This document shows, one piece after another, positions 1-5,250 of a stretch of 5,250 nt of DNA; positions within the stretch are counted from its first letter, which is position 1, and each line of letters opens with the position of its first letter. The stretch is from Verrucomicrobiota bacterium (lineage in GTDB: Bacteria > Verrucomicrobiota > Verrucomicrobiia > Methylacidiphilales > Verrucolacustridaceae). Below the pieces are notes generated by a model. It made no database searches, was not told the DNA's origin, and saw only the letters and a program-made list of their open reading frames with translations. The stretch is taken from the NCBI GenBank assembly GCA_010031845.1, contig RGYX01000080.1:1-5250 (forward strand), given 5' to 3'. The translations under genes and the position numbers were made by a program.

Positions 1-353
1 TGGCGATCAACATGACCTATCGGGCCCAGGATGGGACAGAGAAGGAGGAGGTTTGCTACGTGGATGTGGTGGTTTGGGGAAGGCAGGCGGAGACTTGCCG
101 TGACTATTTGACCAAGGGCGCCCCGGTGTTTGTGGAGGGGCGTCTGCAACTGGACCAATGGGAAGGACCGGAAGGGGAAAAGAAAAGCCGGATGCGGGTC
201 CGCGCGGATCGGGTGCAATTTTTATCCCGCGGCGGGGCTGGCGGTCGTGGGGCCGCGGTCAAAGGTGAAGGATCGCGCGAACGCTCCGAGGGTGGGGCGC
301 CCAAAGCTGCCCCCAGCGGAACCGAACCTGCCGAGGACGATGTCCCCTTTTAA
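1..353 (+). CDS. ssb: Single-stranded DNA-binding protein SSB, 3' part (5' end outside window)
   Basis: SSB coats single-stranded DNA during replication, repair and recombination and recruits partner proteins through its C-terminal tip. The reading frame is open to the left edge of the window (codons from position 3 read A-I-N-M-T-Y-R), so the ATG at 12 is internal and the true start lies upstream. About 116 residues are visible. They cover the second half of the OB fold, including the YVDVVVWGRQAE strand, the 'YLTKGAPVFVEGRL' segment matching the family's 'YLRKGSQVYIEGQL' region, and a closing strand ending near VQFLSR. A Gly/Ala/Arg-rich disordered linker of about 35 residues follows, then the acidic tip EDDVPF, equivalent to the DDIPF tail that binds partner proteins. 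The gene ends with TAA and is followed 33 nt later by rplI. The ssb-rplI neighbourhood is typical of the rpsF-ssb-rpsR-rplI group, although rpsR is not between them. Roughly the first 35 residues are missing, inferred from the E. coli protein. Confidence 0.95.
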   Translation, partial: AINMTYRAQDGTEKEEVCYVDVVVWGRQAETCRDYLTKGAPVFVEGRLQLDQWEGPEGEKKSRMRVRADRVQFLSRGGAGGRGAAVKGEGSRERSEGGAPKAAPSGTEPAEDDVPF

Positions 354-372
354 ACGAAACCCCAAAAACCAG

Positions 373-377
373 AAGGA
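373..377 (+). promoter_or_regulatory. Shine-Dalgarno of rplI
   Basis: AAGGA lies 9 nt upstream of the ATG at 387, within the purine-rich stretch AGAAGGAA. It is the clearest ribosome-binding site in the window and supports the chosen start of rplI. It contrasts with bamA, skp and lpxD, whose starts lack a comparable element. Confidence 0.75.
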
Positions 378-386
378 ATCCAATCC

Positions 387-929
387 ATGAACGTTGAAGT
401 TATTCTGAAAGGCCCGGTTCGCGGTCTCGGCGCTGAAGCTGATATGGTCAAAGTCCGGCCGGGTTATGCCCGTAATTTTTTGTTTCCGCGAGGTTTGGCC
501 GCACCGGTGAGTGCTGCCAGCAAGCGGCAATTGGAGTCGCTTAAGAGGAAGAGGGCGGAACGGGAGGCGGCAGAGGCCAACCAGGCGCAGGAGATTGCCT
601 CCAAGTTGGCCCGGTTAGTTCTTTCATTCGAGTTGAAGCAAGCTGAAGAAGGTGCGGAAAAACTTTTCGGGGCAATTACCGCTTCCGAAATAGCGGTCGC
701 TCTGGCGGAAAAGGGCTTTGCAATCGAGAGAAGGAATGTCCAGTTGGCCCGCCCGATCAACCAAGCCGGGGAACATGAAGCCGTGGTCGATCTCGGTTAT
801 TCCGTGAAAACGACAATCAAGGTTAAGCTGGCAGGAAGAACTGGTGAAAATCAGGAGAAAGCCTCCAAAGCTAGGCGTCCCCGCAAGAGCGCGGCGGCGA
901 CGAACGAGAGTCCCGGCAAAGACGAGTAA
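387..929 (+). CDS. rplI: 50S ribosomal protein bL9
   Basis: bL9 is a large-subunit protein that binds 23S rRNA near the base of the L1 stalk and helps maintain reading frame. The 180-residue product begins with the hallmark N-terminal domain: MNVEVILKGPVRGLG, then VKVRPGYARNFLFPRG (about residues 21-36), which contains the bL9 signature GYARNFL and conserved Gly/Lys/Arg rRNA contacts. A charged, Ala/Glu/Arg-rich connecting helix spans about 43-75. The C-terminal domain runs from about 76 to 149, with 'EKLFGAITASEIAVAL' matching the family's 'GKLFGSVT..dIa.al' region. Typical bL9 is about 148-150 residues, so residues 150-180 form an extra Lys/Arg/Ser/Ala-rich tail, probably disordered. The ATG start is supported by AAGGA 9 nt upstream and by the family N-terminus. 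The gene is probably cotranscribed with ssb. It is followed by an AT-rich spacer, so the transcription unit may end or restart after it. Confidence 0.97.
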   Translation: MNVEVILKGPVRGLGAEADMVKVRPGYARNFLFPRGLAAPVSAASKRQLESLKRKRAEREAAEANQAQEIASKLARLVLSFELKQAEEGAEKLFGAITASEIAVALAEKGFAIERRNVQLARPINQAGEHEAVVDLGYSVKTTIKVKLAGRTGENQEKASKARRPRKSAAATNESPGKDE

Positions 930-1031
930 GACCGCGAGCGGTGTCACGTAAGTTGTTATATATCAATAAGTAAAAATTATAGCAACCAGCTATAGACAAA
1001 CGCTTGCTGACAGCTATTTACGCAGATTGCC
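930..1031 (+). promoter_or_regulatory. AT-rich intergenic region upstream of bamA with promoter-like element
   Basis: This 102-nt spacer is the only sizeable non-coding stretch in the window, and its middle (about 950-1020) is much richer in A+T than the flanking genes. A weak sigma70-like pair can be proposed: TTGTTA at 953-958 and AATTAT at 975-980, with a 16-nt spacer and each matching 4 of 6 consensus bases. Just after the rplI stop, ACCGC (931-935) and GCGGT (938-942) form a short inverted repeat, but no T-tract follows, so it does not qualify as an intrinsic terminator. The composition and position suggest a promoter for the bamA-skp-lpxD unit. The exact boxes are a guess, because the -10/-35 consensus may not apply to this lineage. 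Confidence 0.35.
978..994. repeat. Perfect 6-bp inverted repeat (possible operator or leader hairpin)
   Basis: TATAGC (978-983) and GCTATA (989-994) are exact reverse complements separated by the 5-nt loop AACCA. The dyad overlaps or immediately follows the proposed -10 element upstream of bamA, where a regulator could bind. The right arm lies within a CAGCTAT heptamer (987-993) that recurs directly at 1011-1017, 24 nt downstream. The short length and AT-rich setting mean that chance is a real possibility. Confidence 0.35.
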
Positions 1032-2330
1032 GTGAAAAAATCGGAATATGCATCGGGTGTGCCTAAACGGGGCTCTTTTGGAGCCTCTTTTGCGGTCGCT
1101 TGTCTTTTTGGGTTAGCGATTTGGGGGTTTTTTGCCTGCAGGCTTTTGGCAGCTGAGGACGGGACAGGCTCTTCGCAGGAACCGAACCGGTCGAAATCGA
1201 AAATCTACGTTCCGTCCCCTTCGTCCTCGGAGCGAGCCACCCCAGGACAGCTCAAGATTCTGGAAATTGAGTATTCCTCAAAGCGAACCGACGTTCCGTT
1301 AAATGAAGACAAAATCAGGCAGAACATGCGAAGCAGCAAAGACGGGGTGTACTCCCAGCAAATCGTCGATGGCGATATTGAAAGTCTCTACAAGACGGGA
1401 GACTTTGGAAATGTGCAGATCATCACCTCGGAGATGAGGGGGGAAGGGGGGGAACCGGGGGTGCGACTCACCGTTTTAGTCGATCCTTTGGTGAAAGTTT
1501 CGGCGGTCGAAGTAAAACGGAAACGTGCGGACGGGGGACTGGATGACCAACTCTCTGTCGACAAGGATGATCTGCTGGACCTGAAATTGAAGGCACTGAC
1601 CGCCAGTGATGCCAAAGGCGCGAAAGCGTTGGCCGATGCCTTTAAGCCAAAAGAGACGGTGACGAAAGCCGGGGACACCCTCAGTGCCGAGCGTTTGCAG
1701 AGGGACGCGTATGCCATGGAGGACTTTTATCGGGATAAGGGATACAAGGACGTGAAGATCACCCCCAAGACGGAGCCGGTAGAGGGGGGGGAGGCAAAGG
1801 TCATTTTTGAAATCGATGAGGGAATTCGGGGATTCATCAGCAAAATCCGTTTTATCGGGAACGAAGCGGCAACTTCCAAAGATCTGGAAAAGGTGGTGAA
1901 ACTCAAGCCCCGTGCCTGGTGGCAACTGTTCAGCAAATCGGATCGGTTTGAGGAACTGCAACTGAAAGATGACGTCTCGCGAATCAAAAATTACTACCTC
2001 AATCACGGCTATATCGACGTCAATGTCCAAGCCTCGGTCGATCTCCCCCGGACCCTCAAGAACAAGACGGCCCAGGAAGACGCCCAAAAGCGGGATGAGT
2101 CCCGTAAAACCGAGGATTTCGATCCGGACGAGCTTCCGGCGGAGGATCTGGTGTTAACCTACCGAATTGAGGAAGGTCGCCAGTATCGGGTGGGAACCAT
2201 CTCGGTGGAGGGGAACACGTTCTTCTCCTCGGATGATATCCTCAACGAACTGAACACCAAATCCAAGATGGTGGAGATCTTTGATCAGATCGAACGGATG
2301 GCCTGCAGGAGGGGGAAATCTACGCCGTAA
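1032..2330 (+). CDS. bamA: BamA outer-membrane assembly factor, N-terminal fragment (signal peptide, POTRA1-3 and start of POTRA4)
   Basis: BamA (Omp85/YaeT) is the central component of the machine that folds and inserts beta-barrel proteins into the outer membrane. This frame encodes 432 residues. It has a basic N-terminus and a hydrophobic core (about 19-40, FAVACLFGLAIWGFF) ending near LLAAED, a signal peptide for Sec export. A Ser/Pro-rich linker (about 44-71) follows. POTRA1 is about 73-152 (LKILEIEY...IESLYKTGDFGNVQI), POTRA2 about 153-264 (MEDFYRDKGYKDVKI, VIFEIDEG), and POTRA3 about 267-382 (ISKIRFIGN, KNYYLNHGYIDVNV, LTYRIEEG). POTRA4 begins at about 385 (VGTISVEGNTFFSSDDIL). After about residue 422 the frame leaves the homologous reading and stops at TAA 2328-2330, in the middle of POTRA4. 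The rest is encoded in the -1 frame downstream. The GTG start at 1032 has a stop (1008-1010) upstream in frame and no clear Shine-Dalgarno. GTG at 1059 is an alternative start that keeps the signal peptide. Confidence 0.9.
   Translation: MKKSEYASGVPKRGSFGASFAVACLFGLAIWGFFACRLLAAEDGTGSSQEPNRSKSKIYVPSPSSSERATPGQLKILEIEYSSKRTDVPLNEDKIRQNMRSSKDGVYSQQIVDGDIESLYKTGDFGNVQIITSEMRGEGGEPGVRLTVLVDPLVKVSAVEVKRKRADGGLDDQLSVDKDDLLDLKLKALTASDAKGAKALADAFKPKETVTKAGDTLSAERLQRDAYAMEDFYRDKGYKDVKITPKTEPVEGGEAKVIFEIDEGIRGFISKIRFIGNEAATSKDLEKVVKLKPRAWWQLFSKSDRFEELQLKDDVSRIKNYYLNHGYIDVNVQASVDLPRTLKNKTAQEDAQKRDESRKTEDFDPDELPAEDLVLTYRIEEGRQYRVGTISVEGNTFFSSDDILNELNTKSKMVEIFDQIERMACRRGKSTP
2298..2318 (+). other. bamA: Frame disruption inside bamA (apparent one-base deletion)
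   Basis: Upstream of here bamA reads in the frame of 1032; downstream it reads in the -1 frame, which is open from 2285. The homologous reading is ...EIFDQIERM in the first frame and LQEGEIYAVNSLQ in the second, the latter being the usual POTRA helix entry ('l.eGeiY...l'). Adding one base at about 2299-2302, for example ATGGCC to ATGGGCC, gives M-G-L-Q-E-G-E-I-Y and restores an uninterrupted gene of about 939 codons from 1032 to 3850. A G5 run at 2311-2315 is another possible place for a lost G. No in-phase X-XXY-YYZ slippery heptamer occurs in the 2285-2330 overlap, so programmed -1 frameshifting has little support. A sequencing or assembly indel, or a genuine recent mutation, is more likely. 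Confidence 0.85.
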
Positions 2331-3850
2331 ACTCACTGCAGGCCTCGATTGAAACCTTGCAGGACAAATACGGCCGACGGGGGTTCCGGGAGGTCCGGGT
2401 GCAGACCCGCATCACCCCGAACGTGGAAACGGGGCGCATCGATGTTGGATTTTCCATCGTGGAGGGGGAAAAATACTATGTGGACAAGATCGAGATCCAG
2501 GGGAACACCTTGACCAAGGACAAAGTGATCCGGCGGGAAATCGATCTGGCCCCGGGAGAGGTGTTCGACACCGTGCGGGAACGTTCCAGCAAAAGGAAAA
2601 TCGAGGGATTAAACTACTTTTCCAAGGTTGAAACGTATGCCGAGGAGACGGATGTGCCCAACCGGCAAAAACTGATCGTGAAGGTTGAGGAAAAGCCAAC
2701 GGGCGAAGTCAGCTTCGGAGCCGGGTTCAGTTCGGTGGAGTTGCTCACCGGAAACATCACGCTGGCCGAGAAGAATTTCGACCTCGGAAAGATTTTTGAG
2801 ACGTTCCCTCCGAAGGGGGGCGGACAGAAAGCGAGGATGCAGGCCTCGGTCGGTTTCCGATCTCAAAACCTCAATCTGGCGTTCACCGAGCCATGGTTTC
2901 TGGACAAACCCATCCGGCTCGATGCCTCCGGGTACTACAACGGAGCCTCGTATTTGAGTGAATTCTACAATCAACAGAATTATGGTGCGTCGATCGGATT
3001 GAGCCGACGGCTGGGGGATGATTATCCGCTGAACCGCTGGTCGGCGGGGGTCACCTACCGACCGGAATTTTACAATATTTTCGACGTTCAATCAGACGCC
3101 CCACCCTATATGGCCGCTTCCGCCGGAGACACCTTCAAGTCCTCCCTGCGGGGATCGATCGTTTACGATGGGCGGGATAGTTACATGCTGGCTAGGCACG
3201 GACAGTATTTTGAGTTTGGAGCGGAGGGAGCGGGGGGACCGCTCCTGGGCACGGAAAACATCTGGAAAATCAAGGCGGAGTACCGTTTCTACTACCCCTT
3301 ATGGAAAGAAAAGGATGTGATTTTCTCTGCGAGGGCTCTGGTGGGCTTGGTGGACGGTTTTAGCTCGACCCAGTACGTGCCGATCTGGGATCAGCTTTTT
3401 GCGGGAGGTTCGGGATCGGTTCGAGGATTTGATCCATCGCTGGGTAGCACGGTCAACGGGGGGTCGGTGGGTCCAAAGCAAAACGGGCAACCGGTGGGTG
3501 GAGGAACCCAGGGGGTTTACCAGACGGAAATCACCGCACCCTTTCCCATTTTGGAGAACCGGGTTCGCTGGGCGGTATTTTGTGACGGTGGTTTCGTGAA
3601 CGAAAACGTTCTCGATTTTCAACCGAAGACGTACAACAACACCCAGTCGATGAATGTGAACGGAACTCCCACCAGCTATCAAGCGGTTAACGGCGGGTTC
3701 CAGATTGGAGTCGGGGTGGGTGTCCGGATGGACATTGGGATCGGTCCGATGAAGTTTGACGTGGGTTTCCCGGTGATGACCGGCGATCCGAACAATGGCG
3801 GAGGCTTGGGCGCGGTGAAATTGTACTTTGACGGCGGGTACCAGTTCTAA
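2303..3850 (+). CDS. bamA: BamA outer-membrane assembly factor, C-terminal fragment (end of POTRA4, POTRA5, beta-barrel)
   Basis: This frame continues the gene interrupted upstream. It opens at 2285, and homologous coding starts at about 2303 (LQEGEIYAVNSLQ). The rest of POTRA4 (DKYGRRGFREVRVQTRI, VGFSIVEG) is followed by POTRA5 (VDKIEIQGNTLTKDKVIRREI ... LNYFSKVE ... LIVKVEEKPTG, ending near nucleotide 2705). The transmembrane barrel then begins with VSFGAGFSSVELLTGNITLAEKNF. The conserved loop-6 motif GGSGSVRGF is at nucleotides 3404-3430; its Arg reaches into the barrel in known BamA structures. Near the end come the ITAPFP strand and a closing strand terminating in YFDGGYQF, with the C-terminal Phe typical of outer-membrane proteins. 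There is no signal peptide and no ATG at the start of this frame. The first possible start is TTG at 2357, with no role as a real start, so this piece is not an independent gene. skp follows after 15 nt. Confidence 0.9.
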   Translation: MQEGEIYAVNSLQASIETLQDKYGRRGFREVRVQTRITPNVETGRIDVGFSIVEGEKYYVDKIEIQGNTLTKDKVIRREIDLAPGEVFDTVRERSSKRKIEGLNYFSKVETYAEETDVPNRQKLIVKVEEKPTGEVSFGAGFSSVELLTGNITLAEKNFDLGKIFETFPPKGGGQKARMQASVGFRSQNLNLAFTEPWFLDKPIRLDASGYYNGASYLSEFYNQQNYGASIGLSRRLGDDYPLNRWSAGVTYRPEFYNIFDVQSDAPPYMAASAGDTFKSSLRGSIVYDGRDSYMLARHGQYFEFGAEGAGGPLLGTENIWKIKAEYRFYYPLWKEKDVIFSARALVGLVDGFSSTQYVPIWDQLFAGGSGSVRGFDPSLGSTVNGGSVGPKQNGQPVGGGTQGVYQTEITAPFPILENRVRWAVFCDGGFVNENVLDFQPKTYNNTQSMNVNGTPTSYQAVNGGFQIGVGVGVRMDIGIGPMKFDVGFPVMTGDPNNGGGLGAVKLYFDGGYQF

Positions 3851-3865
3851 CTATCCTTTCTCTCT

Positions 3866-4480
3866 ATGAAATTGATTCTCACTGGTTTCCGGCAGGGTGC
3901 GATCGCACTGGCTTTTCTGATGCTTGGTTCCGCGGCCTGGGCCCAAGATTTCTCCAAAATAGCCGTGGTGGATTACAACACGATCCTGAAGGACTATTAC
4001 AAGGCCAAGGATTCGCAGAAGCAGATGGAGGATTTGGCGGCCAACTACCAGAAGGAGCGCAATGAGCGGGATGCTTCTTTAAAGGCCATCGTTGATTCGA
4101 TCAATGGGCTCCAGAAGGACATGCAAGATCCTGCGATTTCCGACGCCAAAAAGAAAGAGAAGGAGAATCAGTTAAAGGCCAAGGGGGAGGAGGGGCAGGT
4201 CAAACAGCGTGAAATGATGGCTTTTGCCCAGACCGCCTCAAAAATTCTGGAGGACAAGCGCCAGAGATTGACCACGGAACTAACCGAGGATGTCAACAAG
4301 GCGCTCGCTCAGGTGGCAAAAAACAAATACAACATGGTTTTTGTGAAACCCCAGATTCCCAGCCCCGGGGCCCTGATTTTTTCCGAAGGGATGGACGATG
4401 TGACGACCCAAGTTTTGGGAATCCTGAACAAAGACGCCCCCGCAGGAAAAAAAGAAGACAAGAAAGAAGAAAAGAAATAA
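3866..4480 (+). CDS. skp: Periplasmic chaperone Skp / OmpH family
   Basis: Skp is a trimeric, jellyfish-shaped chaperone that holds unfolded outer-membrane proteins in the periplasm for delivery to BamA. The 204-residue product has a signal peptide of about 26 residues (a Lys at 2, hydrophobic IALAFLMLGSAA, cleavage after AWA before QDF). The short strand KIAVVDYNTIL (31-41) matches the family's opening 'iavvd...il' segment. A long Lys/Glu/Gln-rich coiled coil of two helices (about 45-140) forms the tentacle. The returning core has NMVFV (156-160), ALIFSEG and the terminal helix DDVTTQVLGILN (177-188), as in OmpH proteins. The last 15 residues are a Lys/Glu tail (GKKEDKKEEKK) beyond the usual end, and the protein is somewhat longer than E. 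coli Skp (161 residues). The ATG start fits the signal peptide, but the 15-nt gap after bamA is pyrimidine-rich with no Shine-Dalgarno, so translation may depend on coupling to bamA. Position between bamA and lpxD supports the call. Confidence 0.93.
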   Translation: MKLILTGFRQGAIALAFLMLGSAAWAQDFSKIAVVDYNTILKDYYKAKDSQKQMEDLAANYQKERNERDASLKAIVDSINGLQKDMQDPAISDAKKKEKENQLKAKGEEGQVKQREMMAFAQTASKILEDKRQRLTTELTEDVNKALAQVAKNKYNMVFVKPQIPSPGALIFSEGMDDVTTQVLGILNKDAPAGKKEDKKEEKK

Positions 4481-4495
4481 CCGGTTCGGTTGAAG

Positions 4496-5250
4496 ATGGG
4501 CTCCGCGCGAAGCGTGGGTGAGCTCGCCCGGTTGGTGGGCGGCATGGTGGAGGGGGATGAGCACCATCCCATTCATGGGGTGGCGGATCTTTCGGGAGCC
4601 GGGCCCAACGAAATCTCCTTTTTCGCACATCCCCGTTATGAGGGCATGGCCCGGCAAACCAAGGCGGGTGCATTGGTCGTGGGAAGCTCCGCCCCTAAAG
4701 ATCTGGGCAGGATTCGCATTCGGGTAGCCCATCCTTCCGCCGCTTTCACCCAGATCGCGGCCCTTTTTGCTCCGCCTGTTTCCCCTCCTATTTCAGGCAT
4801 TCATCCGACCGCCATTGTGGCAGAAGGGGTTCATCTGGGTCGCGGGGTGGGTTTGGGGCCTTACGTGGTGATTGAAGAGGGGACGCAGGTGGGAGAGGGA
4901 ACGCAAATCGGGGCTGGATCGTTTGTGGGGCGAAACGTACAGATCGGGGGCCGTTGTGTGATTCATCCCAGGGTGTATGTGGGGGAGCGCAGTCGCATTG
5001 GGAACCGTGTGGTGTTGCACGCGGGGGCGGTGGTGGGGGCAGATGGTTTCGGTTATGAAATGAAGGATGGGAAGCATGTCAAAGTTCCCCAACTGGGGTA
5101 TGTGCAGATTGATGACGATGCGGAGATCGGGGCCAATACGACGATCGATCGTGGGCGTTTTGCGCGCACCCATATTGGGGAGGGAGCCAAAATCGACAAT
5201 CTGGTGATGATCGCCCACAACTGCGTGGTCGGACCCCACAGTGTGATTGT
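4496..5250 (+). CDS. lpxD: UDP-3-O-(3-hydroxyacyl)glucosamine N-acyltransferase LpxD, 5' part (3' end outside window)
   Basis: LpxD transfers a 3-hydroxyacyl chain from acyl carrier protein to the 2-amino group of UDP-3-O-acyl-glucosamine, the third step of lipid A synthesis, in the cytoplasm. The frame is open to the window edge; 251 complete residues are visible of about 340 expected. Residues 1-100 form the N-terminal uridine-binding domain ([30 protein letters not shown]). From about 102 ([14 protein letters not shown]) hexapeptide repeats build a left-handed beta-helix. Diagnostic segments are VVGADGFGY (179-187), VPQLG (197-201), [10 protein letters not shown] (211-220) and [10 protein letters not shown] (233-242), with His241 equivalent to the catalytic His239 of E. 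coli. ATG 4496 follows the skp stop by 15 nt. An in-frame TTG at 4490 is a weaker alternative, and the skp TAA blocks anything further upstream. No clear Shine-Dalgarno is seen. The ADGFGY and TTIDRG motifs separate it from LpxA. By analogy with other genomes, lpxC/fabZ or lpxA may follow. Confidence 0.96.
   Translation, partial: MGSARSVGELARLVGGMVEGDEHHPIHGVADLSGAGPNEISFFAHPRYEGMARQTKAGALVVGSSAPKDLGRIRIRVAHPSAAFTQIAALFAPPVSPPISGIHPTAIVAEGVHLGRGVGLGPYVVIEEGTQVGEGTQIGAGSFVGRNVQIGGRCVIHPRVYVGERSRIGNRVVLHAGAVVGADGFGYEMKDGKHVKVPQLGYVQIDDDAEIGANTTIDRGRFARTHIGEGAKIDNLVMIAHNCVVGPHSVI

Noticed and set aside
931..942. Inverted repeat ACCGC-GA-GCGGT just after rplI as an intrinsic terminator.
   Set aside because: The stem is only 5 bp with a 2-nt loop, and the following bases (GTCACGTAAG) contain no T-tract.
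1476..2087. Reading frame of 203 codons on the minus strand inside bamA.
   Set aside because: The opposite strand encodes clear POTRA domains. The antisense product has no recognisable motif and no promoter or ribosome-binding site.
2388..2401. GGGAGGT (2388-2394) followed 4 nt later by an in-frame GTG (2399), as a possible internal start for the second bamA piece.
   Set aside because: A start here would give a protein without a signal peptide, beginning mid-POTRA4, which could not reach the outer membrane. Purine-rich G runs are common in this gene, so it is probably chance.
4447..4454. A-AAA-AAA-G in phase near the end of skp, resembling a -1 slippery site.
   Set aside because: It lies in a lysine-rich tail where A runs are expected. 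Slipping would only replace the last dozen or so residues with about 22 others before a TGA at 4519-4521. I see no stimulatory structure or conserved product.
4793..5239. Long His/Pro-rich reading frame of 148 codons on the minus strand opposite lpxD.
   Set aside because: It is the complement of the hexapeptide-repeat codons of lpxD, whose product is unmistakable. It shows no recognisable domain of its own.
1..5250. Search for CRISPR arrays, insertion sequences, tRNAs and defence or toxin genes.
   Set aside because: Coding genes of known housekeeping families fill nearly all of the window. No direct-repeat array, transposase, terminal inverted repeats or cloverleaf-like segment was seen.

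Overview
The window holds a single-direction (+ strand) run of housekeeping genes from a Gram-negative, LPS-making bacterium with fairly high GC. In order they are the 3' part of ssb, rplI (bL9), bamA (split in two by a frame change), skp/ompH, and the 5' part of lpxD. No mobile element, CRISPR array, tRNA or rRNA is visible. bamA-skp-lpxD is a classic outer-membrane biogenesis order, found in both Proteobacteria and Chlamydiae. Having ssb-rplI directly upstream instead of rseP, together with the style of the proteins (a long BamA N-terminus, an OmpH with a lysine-rich tail), makes me favour a Verrucomicrobiota/PVC-type organism. That placement is inference from memory of such genomes, not a search result.

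Layout: 1-353 is the end of ssb, with its acidic DDVPF-type tail. A 33-nt gap with a good Shine-Dalgarno leads to rplI (387-929). Next comes the only real intergenic space (930-1031), which is clearly AT-rich and carries a perfect 6-bp dyad and a weak promoter-like element. This is probably the control region for the envelope genes. bamA runs from a GTG at 1032 to the TAA at 3850, but the frame changes by -1 near 2298-2315, so the annotation yields two fragments. Repairing one missing base gives about 939 residues: signal peptide, five POTRA domains and a 16-strand barrel ending in Phe. skp follows after 15 nt and lpxD after another 15 nt, so these three are very likely one transcript.

Functionally, Skp carries unfolded outer-membrane proteins across the periplasm, BamA inserts them into the outer membrane, and LpxD performs the N-acylation step of lipid A synthesis that supplies the outer leaflet. 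ssb and rplI belong to the upstream replication/translation group, from which rpsR is missing at its usual place between them. The most notable observation is the single-base frame disruption in bamA, an essential gene. It is most simply an assembly or sequencing error, but it should be checked. I found no convincing novel system in this window.
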